Shown in pieces: positions 1 through 8,506 of a stretch of 11,962 nt of DNA. The position numbers and the translations under genes were made by a program. Location of the stretch: assembly GCA_036338025.1 (NCBI GenBank), contig JAYZDB010000007.1, positions 1-11,962 of the forward strand. Reading direction: 5' to 3'. Position 1 is the first letter of the stretch, and every line of letters starts with the position of its first letter. The notes beneath the pieces were generated by a model that was given only the letters and a program-made list of their open reading frames with translations, did no database searches and was not told the origin of the DNA. This stretch comes from JAYZDB01 sp036338025. GTDB lineage: Bacteria > Planctomycetota > UBA1135 > UBA2386.

Positions 1-49
1 CTTGGGGGGTTGCTTTGGGCCATTCAGTCTCCATGCTTGCGCCGCAGCG

Positions 50-1402
50 ATGAAGAACATCCTGATAGTCGGCATGGGTGAAGTCGGCTCCCACCTGGCC
101 AAGGTTCTCTCCCAGGAGGGGCACTCCGTCACCGTGGTGGACCCCGACCGCAAGAAGCTGTCGCGGGTCGCAGATCTACTGGACGTGCAGACGGTGGCCG
201 GTGATGGGTCTCGCCCCGGCATTCTCGATGCGGCGGACGTCCACAGCGCGGACCTCGTGCTGGCGGTGTCGAACGATGACAGCATCAACATGCTGACCTG
301 CCTGTTCGGCAAGCGCATGGGGGCCAAGACCACGGTACTCCGCTTGAAGGACACGGCGCCGGTGAAGGGCAATTCGACCATCTACCGCAAGAACCTGTTG
401 TTCGATTTGATGCTCTCGCTCGAGGACCTTGCGGCCGAGGAGATCGTCAAGACGATCCGTCAGAACCAGGCGGTAGGAGTGGAGAACTTCGCCGATGGCA
501 AGATCCAGATGCGTCGTATTCGTTTGCCCGAGGACTCGACCCTGATCGGGGTGCCGGTCAAGGACCTGAAGATCCCTGAGGGTGTGTTGTTACCGGCATT
601 GGTTCGAGAGCATGATGTCATCGTCCCCGGTGGTGACACACTGATCGAGTCTGGCGACGTTGTCTACGTGATCGGTGAGCCGAAGGCGATTGCGGCGTTC
701 GAGAAGCTGACTGGTTCCAGCCCGACCTATCTGCGTGATGTTGTCCTGTCCGGCAATTCCGGCATCGTGGAGAAGATTTGCAAGAGCCTCAAGCGACTGC
801 ACGTCAAGACCCGGGTCATCGTGGAGGATCGCGATGATGCGGAGCATCTCTCCCAGGTGCTCGAGGGTTCGGTGGTGTTGCACGGCAACAGCACGGACTT
901 CGGCCTGCTCGAAGAGGAGAAGGTCGGTGAGGCCGATGTCTTCTTGGGCTTGTCAGACGTCGACGAGAAGAACCTCATGTCATGCCAGTTGGCCAAGAGC
1001 TTGAAGGTCAAGCGCACAGTCGCGCTGGTCAAGAAGCCCGACTACGCGATGATCTACGAACAACTCGGCGTGGATTGCGCGGTATCTCCGAGGCTGATCT
1101 GCGCCGATCGTATCCACTCCTTCGTGCGCAGCGAGTCGGTCAGCACCATCGCGACGATCGAGGACGGCCAGGCCGAAATCCTGGAGTTCCAGGTCAAGGC
1201 CGGCAACAAGCTGGTCGGCAGGACCCTCGCGAAGGCCGGCTTTCCCCGCGGCTGCATGGTGGGGGCGATCGCACGTGAGGACGGCGAGACCCTGGTCCCT
1301 GGCGGGGACATCAAGATCCAAGCCCACGACCACCTCGTTGTCTTCACCCTGCGGTCCGTCGCCAAGAAGGTGACGAGTCTGTTCGGGATCAAAGAGGACT
1401 AG
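50..1402 (+). CDS. trkA: Trk system potassium uptake protein TrkA
   Basis: Cytosolic regulatory subunit that binds NAD(H) or nucleotides and gates a TrkH/KtrB-type potassium channel in the inner membrane. The 450-residue length fits the tandem TrkA form (E. coli TrkA is about 458), with two Rossmann (TrkA-N) halves each followed by a TrkA-C domain. The first Rossmann motif is intact: G8-M-G-E-V-G13 after strand ILIV, with the ribose-binding acid at D31 (VVDPD). The second half starts near 'VVLSGNSG' and its glycine motif is degenerate, as is common. TrkA-C domains lie roughly at residues 150-220 and 370-450. The frame is open to the left edge from a TTG at position 2, but the ATG at 50 puts the family's first beta strand at the N-terminus. 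I see no clear Shine-Dalgarno sequence before it. No trkH is visible, so it may lie off the left side or elsewhere. The gene converges on the lipoprotein gene with a 14-bp gap and no obvious terminator between. Confidence 0.93.
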   Translation: MKNILIVGMGEVGSHLAKVLSQEGHSVTVVDPDRKKLSRVADLLDVQTVAGDGSRPGILDAADVHSADLVLAVSNDDSINMLTCLFGKRMGAKTTVLRLKDTAPVKGNSTIYRKNLLFDLMLSLEDLAAEEIVKTIRQNQAVGVENFADGKIQMRRIRLPEDSTLIGVPVKDLKIPEGVLLPALVREHDVIVPGGDTLIESGDVVYVIGEPKAIAAFEKLTGSSPTYLRDVVLSGNSGIVEKICKSLKRLHVKTRVIVEDRDDAEHLSQVLEGSVVLHGNSTDFGLLEEEKVGEADVFLGLSDVDEKNLMSCQLAKSLKVKRTVALVKKPDYAMIYEQLGVDCAVSPRLICADRIHSFVRSESVSTIATIEDGQAEILEFQVKAGNKLVGRTLAKAGFPRGCMVGAIAREDGETLVPGGDIKIQAHDHLVVFTLRSVAKKVTSLFGIKED

Positions 1403-1416
1403 GTCGTAGGCGGTCG

Positions 1417-2097
1417 CTAACGCGAGATTGTGATCCCGTCGGGTCGGTGTTTGATCTCGTGCTTGCGGAACATCAGCTTGGCGTGGGTCAGGGCCTCCCG
1501 CATCCGAGCCGGACCGGCGAAGGTGATGAACCGGGTCTTGGCGCCGCCGCTGTTGAGCGTGGCCATGCCACTCGCCAGACCGACGAAGATCAGGTCACCG
1601 GAGGACCTGCCGGTGCCGTAGGTGAAGATGGCGGTGCCTCTCGGCAGGTCACGGCCGGGCCAGTCGAGAGCGTAGCCCTTGACGGCTGGGTGTCTGGTCA
1701 GGCTGACGTGGACGCGTTCGACGGAGTGCCCTACCAGCAGCAAGGCCAGCAGTTGATCGTCTTCGGTGAGTTCGCGTCGGAGCACCGGCACCGCCTGGGT
1801 CTTGAGATCGATCCGGGCCCGGGAGAACACGCCGCCTAGCGGTTCGATCGTACCATCCTCCACCAGCAGGTCGCCAGCGAGGAAGTAGTGCACGCGGCAT
1901 GGCCCCTTGGCACCCTCCTGGTCCAGGAACACGATGCCCTCTTCGGTGGTTGCGCCAAGCTTGGAGGCCTGGTCGCGGACATCGATGAGCGCGATCGGAC
2001 GGGTCCGGTCGATATTTCGCACACCGGAGAACAGGTGCACGGAGCACCCGCTACATGTGAGACAGATCAGACAGGCCAGGATTCGCATCTGAGTCAT
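1417..2097 (-). CDS. Predicted lipoprotein of unknown function
   Basis: I do not recognise the family. The product is about 226 residues. It starts with a short positively charged segment, a hydrophobic stretch (ILACLICLT) and a lipobox-like T-C-S-G-C near residue 18, which suggests an exported, lipid-anchored protein. The lipobox is imperfect because cysteine replaces the usual leucine at -3. The mature part looks like mixed alpha/beta, with hydrophobic strands such as 'LLALLLVG' and 'DLIFVGLASG'. No catalytic motif or further membrane segment stands out. I chose the ATG at 2097; a GTG immediately upstream (2100) is equally possible and lies at a better distance from an AAGG-like ribosome site. 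It is the last gene of the minus-strand chaperone run, 42 to 45 bp after fmdB, so co-transcription is plausible. A role in protein folding is not shown by the sequence. The gene is real by its position and signal peptide; the function is unknown. Confidence 0.72.
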   Translation of the reverse strand: MTQMRILACLICLTCSGCSVHLFSGVRNIDRTRPIALIDVRDQASKLGATTEEGIVFLDQEGAKGPCRVHYFLAGDLLVEDGTIEPLGGVFSRARIDLKTQAVPVLRRELTEDDQLLALLLVGHSVERVHVSLTRHPAVKGYALDWPGRDLPRGTAIFTYGTGRSSGDLIFVGLASGMATLNSGGAKTRFITFAGPARMREALTHAKLMFRKHEIKHRPDGITISR

Positions 2098-2142
2098 CAC
2101 CGCGGAGTCTACCTTGGACCAGTGGTTCTGCCCAGGACGAGC

Positions 2143-2472
2143 TCAGTCAGGGCTCGAACTGCTCTTGTTGTCGCTCTTGTCGCCGGTCTTGTCGCCGGTC
2201 GACTTGCTGTCCGTGTCAGCTCCGCTGGTCTTCTCGGAGCTCTTGGACCTGGTCTCCTTGTCGGCTTTTTCGGCTTTCTTGTATGAGTCAGAACGGTAAT
2301 CCGTCTCGTAGAACCCCGAGCCCTTGAAGATGATGCCGGCGCCGGGCCCGATCAGCCGTTGCAGCTTGCGTGCCTTGCACTCGGGGCAGGTCCGCAGCGA
2401 GTTGGCGGTCATGCTCTGGAACTTCTCGAAGTGGTGGCCGCAGGCTTCGCACTCGTAGGCGTAGGTTGGCAC
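2143..2472 (-). CDS. FmdB-family zinc-ribbon protein
   Basis: Small putative regulatory protein of the FmdB type (the CxxC_CxxC_SSSS family). The N-terminus 'MPTYAYEC' is the family signature, with zinc-ligand pairs C8-x2-C11 and C29-x2-C32, followed by the conserved 'FKGSGFYETDYRSDSY' region near residues 49-64. The remaining 45 residues are a low-complexity tail of Lys, Ser, Asp, Glu and Thr ending in a serine run, typical of the family and probably disordered. Length is 109 residues. The start is GTG at 2472-2470, directly abutting the TAG stop of grpE with no bases between. A GGAG lies 8 bases upstream of the GTG, inside grpE. This arrangement points to translational coupling with grpE. 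The biochemical role of FmdB proteins is poorly defined; the name comes from a putative regulator of formamidase genes. Its place behind grpE is context only and does not prove a chaperone role. Confidence 0.9.
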   Translation of the reverse strand: MPTYAYECEACGHHFEKFQSMTANSLRTCPECKARKLQRLIGPGAGIIFKGSGFYETDYRSDSYKKAEKADKETRSKSSEKTSGADTDSKSTGDKTGDKSDNKSSSSPD

Positions 2473-3114
2473 CTAGCTGTCTCCGTCCTCGCCAGCGGTG
2501 ACCGGTGGTGTGCCACCGACCATCACCCGGGTTGGGCGGATCACCTTGCCGTCGATGCTGTAGCCACGCTGGATGATCTGGGTGACCACACCCGCCTCGG
2601 CCTCGGGGTCCGGATCGATCCCGACAGCCTCGTGGACCAGGGGATTAAACCTGGTTCCGTCGGCTGGAATCTCCTGGACGCCGTAGCGTTCGAACACCGA
2701 CTCGAGCATGCCGCGGACCATTTCGAGTCCTTCCTGCATCGATCGCGTCGCTTCGTCCCCGGTCGATGAACCGATCGTGGTAGCCAGGTGGAAGTTGTCG
2801 AGTACCGGCAGGAGATCCGCAGCCATCGCCTCGATCGCTGCACGCCGCACGTCGGTCATCTCCTGCGCGCGCCGTTTGCGGAAGTTCTGTAGGTCAGCGA
2901 GGGTTCGCTGCAATTGCGATTGCAACTTGTCGCGTTCCTCCGCCAGCTTCTGCTGCGGGGTCTTGGAGGCTTCGGTGTCATCCTGGGCCTCGGTGTCCTG
3001 GTCGGCGGGAGACTCCGTCGAGGAATTGTCGGTGGGGGGCTCCACAGCCTCGTCGGCTGCGGCTTCGGTTGGCTCGTCGCTGACTTCCTCGATCTTGTTC
3101 TTGGACTTGCTCAT
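2473..3114 (-). CDS. grpE: GrpE, nucleotide exchange factor of DnaK
   Basis: Homodimeric co-chaperone that releases ADP from DnaK and so drives substrate release in the cytosol. The first ~55 residues are an acidic, Glu/Asp/Pro/Ser/Thr-rich disordered arm, longer than in E. coli but common in GrpE. Residues ~55-100 form the long coiled coil (LAEERDKLQSQLQRTLADLQNFRKR), followed by the hallmark 'LLPVLDNFHLA' (101-111). The four-helix region follows, then the C-terminal beta-wing with 'GTRFNPLVHEAVG' (153-165) and 'GYSIDGKVIRPTRVMVG' (184-200). At 213 residues it is full length. The ATG at 3114 lies 24 bp after the dnaJ stop; the Shine-Dalgarno sequence there is weak, so coupling to dnaJ translation is likely. 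The dnaJ-then-grpE order is the reverse of the common grpE-dnaK-dnaJ order, and dnaK itself is missing from the window. Confidence 0.96.
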   Translation of the reverse strand: MSKSKNKIEEVSDEPTEAAADEAVEPPTDNSSTESPADQDTEAQDDTEASKTPQQKLAEERDKLQSQLQRTLADLQNFRKRRAQEMTDVRRAAIEAMAADLLPVLDNFHLATTIGSSTGDEATRSMQEGLEMVRGMLESVFERYGVQEIPADGTRFNPLVHEAVGIDPDPEAEAGVVTQIIQRGYSIDGKVIRPTRVMVGGTPPVTAGEDGDS

Positions 3115-3138
3115 GTCGCGTCGGTGTCTGCTTTGGCT

Positions 3139-4284
3139 TTACTGGAAGATGTCCTTTACCCGCTCGACGATTCCCTTCTTTCGCTTCTTGTTGTGGGTTT
3201 CATCCAACTCGTCGAGGCGGCGCAGGAGTTCTTCCTGTTCCGGGTTGATCTTGTCGGGTACGTGAATCTGGATCCGTACGTAGGCGTGACCCTTGCCATA
3301 GCCGTCCATGCGGGGCAGACCCTGATTGCGCAGTCGCAGGCGTTCGCCGGGCTGGGTTCCTGCTGGAATCTTGAGGGTTACTGTTTTGCCGTTCAGGGTC
3401 GGGATGTCGATGCTGGCGCCGACGACTGCCTGCCGGTAGGTGATGGTTGTCTGGGTGAGGAGGTCATCGCCGTGGCGTGAGAACTGCTCGTGGGGCTCGA
3501 CCGAGATCACCACCACGAGATCGCCGGCCGGACCATTCTGGTCCCCGGGCTCACCTTCGCCGGAAATCCGCTGCACGTGGCCGTCCTCGATGCCCGGCGG
3601 AATACTGATCGTGATGGACCGCTCCTTCGGCTCGACGCCGTGACCCTTGCATTTCGCGCAGGGTGATTCGATGACCTGACCCCTGCCGTGGCAGGTCTGG
3701 CACGGTTGGCTGACCTGGAAGAAACCCTGGGACCGGATCACCTGGCCGTGACCTCCGCAGGTTCCGCAGGTCGAGGGTGAAGTGCCGGGCTTGGCGCCGC
3801 TGCCCTTGCAGGTTTCGCAGGGTTCGTTGCGCCGGAGGTTGATGGTCTTCTTGGCACCGAGTGCGACGTCTTCGAGGCTCAGCGTCAGGTCCGCACGCAG
3901 GCTGGCTCCGCGTCGTGCTCTTGAACCACCGGCCCGGTTGAACAACTGGTCAAAGATCCCGCCGCCACCACCGCGACCGCCGAAGATGTCGCCGAACGCC
4001 GAGAAGATGTCCTCGACATTGCCAAATCCACCGCCGCCGAAACCAGCGGCCTGGGGATCTACCCCAGCATGGCCGAACTGGTCGTAACGCTGACGCTTTT
4101 CCTTATCGGACAGGATTGCGTAAGCCTCGGCCGCTTCCTTGAAGCGGGCTTCGGCTGCCTCGTCGCCTTTGTTCTGGTCGGGATGGTTCGCCAGCGCGAG
4201 CTTACGGTAGGCCTTCTTGATCTCGCCGTCGGACGCATTGCGTTGGACGCCGAGAACTTCGTAATAGTCGCGCTGGTTTGCCAT
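3139..4284 (-). CDS. dnaJ: DnaJ, Hsp40 co-chaperone (type I)
   Basis: Cytosolic Hsp40 that binds unfolded clients and stimulates the DnaK ATPase. All type I domains are present in order. The J domain covers residues 1-72, with the essential H34-P35-D36 loop. A Gly/Phe-rich linker spans ~81-120 and contains glycine runs and the 'DIFSAFGDIFGG' motif. The zinc domain has four CxxCxGxG repeats (C156/C159, C173/C176, C195/C198, C209/C212), and C-terminal substrate-binding domains I and II end near residue 345. Length 381 matches the family (E. coli 376). The last ~15 residues are lysine-rich (HNKKRKKG). The ATG at 4284 is preceded by AAGGGG at 5 bases, a strong ribosome site. A 61-bp gap containing a long hairpin separates it from groEL1. 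No missing residues or frameshifts are seen. Confidence 0.97.
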   Translation of the reverse strand: MANQRDYYEVLGVQRNASDGEIKKAYRKLALANHPDQNKGDEAAEARFKEAAEAYAILSDKEKRQRYDQFGHAGVDPQAAGFGGGGFGNVEDIFSAFGDIFGGRGGGGGIFDQLFNRAGGSRARRGASLRADLTLSLEDVALGAKKTINLRRNEPCETCKGSGAKPGTSPSTCGTCGGHGQVIRSQGFFQVSQPCQTCHGRGQVIESPCAKCKGHGVEPKERSITISIPPGIEDGHVQRISGEGEPGDQNGPAGDLVVVISVEPHEQFSRHGDDLLTQTTITYRQAVVGASIDIPTLNGKTVTLKIPAGTQPGERLRLRNQGLPRMDGYGKGHAYVRIQIHVPDKINPEQEELLRRLDELDETHNKKRKKGIVERVKDIFQ

Positions 4285-4315
4285 GTTCCCCTTGGGGGTT
4301 CGAACTAGGGCTGGA

Positions 4316-4348
4316 TGGCCCGTGAACCGGGGTCCGGTTCACAGGCTA
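4316..4348 (-). repeat. Stem-loop between groEL1 and dnaJ
   Basis: A perfect 9-bp inverted repeat, GTGAACCGG (4322-4330) and CCGGTTCAC (4334-4342), flanks a 3-base loop. After one C/A mismatch the pairing continues for five more pairs, one of them G-T, reaching the groEL1 stop codon (4346-4348). In the minus-strand mRNA it would form a strong hairpin immediately after groEL1. There is no T-run on its downstream side, so it is not a classical intrinsic terminator. It may instead block 3' exonucleases or slow polymerase so that dnaJ and grpE are made at lower levels than groEL1. That role is inference; the symmetry is directly visible. Confidence 0.7.
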
Positions 4349-5950
4349 GCTAACAGCTCCTTCGACTGCATCTTCATCGTCCTTGACCGATGTGACCAGC
4401 GTATCCGTGGTCAGCATCAATCCAGCGATGCTGGCAGCGTTCTGCAGGGCGCAGCGGACGACCTTGGCGGGGTCGATGATCCCGGTCTTGACCAGGTCGA
4501 CCCACTGGTTGTTGACCGCGTTGAAGCCCTCGGTGGCCGGACGGGACAGGGTCTCGTCCACGATCACCGCGCCTTCTTCGCCGGCGTTTTCGGCGATCTG
4601 GCGCAACGGAGCCTGGCAGGCTTGCTTGATCAGCTCGACGCCAAACCGACGGTCGCCCTTGGTCTTTAGACTGTCGAGAACCTTGCTGGCCCGCAGCAGG
4701 GCTGCGCCGCCACCGACCACGACGCCTTCTTCGACGGCAGCCCGGGTGGCGTTCAGGGCGTCGTCGACGCGCTGTTTCTTCTGCTTCATGTCAGCCTCGG
4801 TCAGGGCACCGACGCGGATGATGGCAACGCCACCAGTTAGCTTGGCGAGGCGTTCTTGCAGCTTCTCCTTGTCGTAGGTCGATGAGCTGTTCTCGATCTG
4901 GTTGCGGATCGAGTCGGAACGTCCCTTGACGTCGCTCTTCTTGCCCGCACCTTCGATGATGGTGGTCGCGTCCTTGCTGATGATCACCTTCTTGGCGGTT
5001 CCGAGTTGGTCGATTTCGACGCTCTCGAGCTGGATGCCGAGATCCTCGCTGATGCAGGTGCCGCTGGTGACGGTCGCGATGTCTCCGAGGATGGCTTTAC
5101 GGCGATCGCCGAAGCCCGGTGCCTTGACGGCAGCGACGTTGAGTACACCCTTGAGGCGGTTGATCACCAGGGCGGCCAGTGCCTCTGACTCGACGTCCTC
5201 GGCGATGATCAGGAGTGGTCGGCTGGAAGAGCCGACCTTTTCGAGGATCGGGACCAGGTCGCGCACATTGCTGATCTTCTTCTCGAAGATGAGGATGTAG
5301 GGATTCTCGAGCACCGCCTCCATGGTCTTGGGGTCGGTGATGAAGTACGGCGAGATGTAGCCCTTGTCGAACTCCATGCCCTCGACGAACTCGAGTTCGG
5401 TCTCAGCGCCGTTGCCCTCTTCGACCGTGATCACGCCTTCCGAGCCGACCTTGACGACAGCGTCGGCGAGCAATTTGCCGATTTCCTCGTCCTGATTGGC
5501 GGAGATAGCGCCGACCGATGCGATCTGCTCGCGGCCCTTGACCGCCTTGCTCATCGCCTCGATCTCGGTGACTACGGCGCTGACGGCCTGGTCGATGCCG
5601 GCGCGCAACTCGTTCGGGTTGGTGCCGGCGGTGAGGAAGCGCTGACCGGTCTTGATGATGCTCTCAGCCAGCACCGTGGCGGTGGTGGTGCCATCGCCAG
5701 CAGTGTCATTGGTCTTGCTGGCGACCTCTTGCACGAGCTTGGCGCCCATGTTCTCAAAAGGATCTTCCAACTCGATCTCTTTGGCGACCGTGACGCCGTC
5801 GCGGGTGACCATCGGGCCTCCGAACGACTTCTCGACAATGACATTCTTGCCGGCCGGGCCGAGGGTGACCTTGACCACCTTGGCGAGCTTGGTGACTCCT
5901 TCCACGACTTTGCGGCGGGCGGACTCATCGAACATTATTTGCTTGGCCAT
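4346..5950 (-). CDS. groEL: GroEL1, 60-kDa chaperonin without GGM tail
   Basis: Chaperonin subunit forming double heptameric rings that fold proteins in an ATP-driven cycle with GroES. The 534 residues cover all three domains. ATP-site landmarks are intact: 'VTLGPAGKN' (28-36), 'DGVTVAKEIELEDPFENMGA' (51-70), 'AGDGTTT' with D86, the catalytic aspartate D397 and 'GVVVGGG' (409-415). The apical substrate face is standard, with Y198, Y202, F203 in 'KGYISPYF' and 'ISNVRDLVPILE'. The oddity is the C-terminus. It ends 'DDEDAVEGAVS' with no Gly-Gly-Met repeats, so the flexible tail that fills the ring cavity in most GroELs is absent. The ATG at 5950 has AGGAG 9 bases upstream, and that site overlaps the groES stop (12-bp gap), so the two are tightly coupled. 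I call it GroEL1 only to distinguish it from the upstream paralogue. Confidence 0.97.
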   Translation of the reverse strand: MAKQIMFDESARRKVVEGVTKLAKVVKVTLGPAGKNVIVEKSFGGPMVTRDGVTVAKEIELEDPFENMGAKLVQEVASKTNDTAGDGTTTATVLAESIIKTGQRFLTAGTNPNELRAGIDQAVSAVVTEIEAMSKAVKGREQIASVGAISANQDEEIGKLLADAVVKVGSEGVITVEEGNGAETELEFVEGMEFDKGYISPYFITDPKTMEAVLENPYILIFEKKISNVRDLVPILEKVGSSSRPLLIIAEDVESEALAALVINRLKGVLNVAAVKAPGFGDRRKAILGDIATVTSGTCISEDLGIQLESVEIDQLGTAKKVIISKDATTIIEGAGKKSDVKGRSDSIRNQIENSSSTYDKEKLQERLAKLTGGVAIIRVGALTEADMKQKKQRVDDALNATRAAVEEGVVVGGGAALLRASKVLDSLKTKGDRRFGVELIKQACQAPLRQIAENAGEEGAVIVDETLSRPATEGFNAVNNQWVDLVKTGIIDPAKVVRCALQNAASIAGLMLTTDTLVTSVKDDEDAVEGAVS

Positions 5951-5962
5951 CTTGGGTATCTC

Positions 5963-6250
5963 CTAGTTCACCTTCGCGAGGATCTCGCTTTCGCGGAGGA
6001 TCTTGTAATCGATGCCGTCGACGATGACGTCGGAACCGGCGTACTTGCCGAACAGGACGGTGTCGCCCTTCTTCACATCGGGTTTGATTCGCTTACCATC
6101 CTTGGTCAGCATGCCTGATCCGACTGCGGTGATCTTGCCCTGTTGGGGTTTCTCCTTGGCGCTGTCGGGTAGCAGGATGCCGCCCTTGCTCTTCTCTTCG
6201 GCGTCGAGGACTTGGAGTACGACGCGGTCGTCTAGAGGACGTATAGCCAT
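5963..6250 (-). CDS. groES: GroES, 10-kDa co-chaperonin
   Basis: Heptameric lid that caps GroEL rings and encloses the folding chamber. The 95-residue product matches the usual length. It begins with the standard 'IRPLDDRVVLQVL' strand, carries the mobile loop 'EEKSKGGILLPDSAKEKP' (about 18-35) with the hydrophobic GGILL contact for GroEL, and ends with the typical 'GIDYKILRESEILAKV'. The ATG at 6250 is preceded by AAAGGAAT, a good ribosome site. The gene sits between two groEL genes, 56 bp after groEL2 and 12 bp before groEL1, so it is the only groES seen for both. Whether it serves both rings cannot be told from sequence. Confidence 0.97.
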   Translation of the reverse strand: MAIRPLDDRVVLQVLDAEEKSKGGILLPDSAKEKPQQGKITAVGSGMLTKDGKRIKPDVKKGDTVLFGKYAGSDVIVDGIDYKILRESEILAKVN

Positions 6251-6306
6251 TGGGTTGATTCCTTTTATCTGTTGGTTTGTGTCTTGGTGGGGAGTGAGGC
6301 GTGGGA

Positions 6307-8037
<1,731 letters not shown>

Positions 8038-8117
8038 GGGATTCTCTGAATGGGGCCGGAGTGGGATTTTCGTTGGGGATTCGAGCCAGATGGGCGGCCG
8101 TGGTTCGGATCCGAGAG

Positions 8118-8144
8118 CTATGGGGAGTCGTAAGGGCGGGCAAG
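8118..8144 (-). promoter_or_regulatory. RpoH (sigma-32)-like heat-shock promoter for groEL2 operon
   Basis: On the minus strand a -35 box CTTGCCC (8144-8138) is followed by a 12-base spacer and a -10 box CCCCATAG (8125-8118). The sigma-32 consensus as I know it is CTTGAAA, then CCCCATnT. The E. coli groE promoter, from memory, has CTTGAAG, 12 bases, CCCCATTT, so spacing and the CTTG and CCCCAT cores agree exactly. Transcription would begin near 8110, giving a leader of about 73 bases before the groEL2 ATG. The AAA half of the -35 box is replaced by CCC, and RpoH is best known from Proteobacteria, so this is a strong resemblance and not proof. Confidence 0.55.
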
Positions 8145-8157
8145 GAATGTGCTTGCC
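8139..8157. promoter_or_regulatory. Inverted repeat overlapping the groEL2 -35 box (possible operator)
   Basis: GGCAAG (8139-8144) and CTTGCC (8152-8157) form a perfect 6-bp dyad with a 7-base spacer. One arm is the -35 element of the predicted promoter, so a protein bound here would cover it. The half-site order is the reverse of the HspR HAIR site, and it does not match CIRCE. It could equally be chance in GC-rich DNA. Confidence 0.4.
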
Positions 8158-8192
8158 GGTACCCGGGATCGGTCGACTCCGAATCGGGTACC
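8158..8192. repeat. Inverted repeat GGTACCCG / CGGGTACC upstream of groEL2 promoter
   Basis: GGTACCCG (8158-8165) and CGGGTACC (8185-8192) are perfect 8-bp inverted arms 19 bases apart. The right arm lies within a 10-bp palindrome, CGGGTACCCG (8185-8194). It starts immediately next to the dyad at 8139-8157, on the upstream side of the promoter. A regulator site or a cruciform or hairpin is possible; no function can be assigned. Confidence 0.4.
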
Positions 8193-8326
8193 CGAAGCAA
8201 ACCCAGTGCCAGCCGGGCCGGTGCCGGCCACGGATCCGGTCTGCCGGCCGCCCGAGGAGGGTCCCCAGCCAGCCCCTGGTGACAGTTCAAGGTCCAGAAG
8301 TGGCCACCCCTGAGGGAAATGCGGCC

Positions 8327-8378
8327 GATTGCCGGTCTGGACGAGGTGTCTGGATGCCGGTGGCCAGGTCCGGCAATC
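8327..8378. repeat. Perfect 9-bp inverted repeat upstream of the NPCBM gene
   Basis: GATTGCCGG (8327-8335) and CCGGCAATC (8370-8378) pair perfectly around a 34-base loop. It ends about 130 bases before the plus-strand start and is followed by a T5 run at 8396-8400, 18 bases after the right arm. That distance is too far for a normal intrinsic terminator. It may be part of a leader RNA for the plus gene or have no role. Confidence 0.35.
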
Positions 8379-8506
8379 CGGGCTGGTCCGGCGGATTTTT
8401 GGCATACTCGGCGCGCGGCGGCTGGCGGCGCTCTTCCAAGGGGGCGAAAAGTGCGCCAAAGTGGCAGCGTCGGCATGAGTCCGAGATACCCAGGTGACAT
8501 TCTGAC

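Larger units (their letters stand above)
8038..8506. other. Divergent intergenic region between groEL2 and the NPCBM gene
   Basis: This 469-bp region without a convincing gene holds the start regions of two divergent transcription units. It contains a sigma-32-like promoter for groEL2, several inverted repeats, and a ribosome site for the plus-strand gene. It has no CIRCE element (TTAGCACTC-N9-GAGTGCTAA) or HspR-type HAIR element. Minus-strand open frames that cross it join groEL2 in a shifted frame and are composition artefacts. I found no convincing -10/-35 pair for the plus-strand gene; a CATACT at 8403-8408 lacks a good partner. Confidence 0.75.

Noticed and set aside
2..49. TTG start extending trkA by 16 residues
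   Set aside because: The extension (MGGCFGPFSLHACAAA) is unlike any TrkA N-terminus, and the ATG at 50 starts right at the first Rossmann strand.
2914..3480. Plus-strand open frame with hydrophobic Leu/Val/Gly runs over grpE and dnaJ
   Set aside because: It is the complement of acidic GrpE and DnaJ codons, which yields false hydrophobic segments; both real genes are certain.
8396..8400. Intrinsic terminator ending at the T5 run
   Set aside because: No stem directly abuts the T-run, and no plus-strand gene lies upstream to need one.
8038..8506. CIRCE or HAIR chaperone operator
   Set aside because: I looked for TTAGCACTC/GAGTGCTAA and CTTGAGT/ACTCAAG arms and found neither; the dyads present have different sequences.
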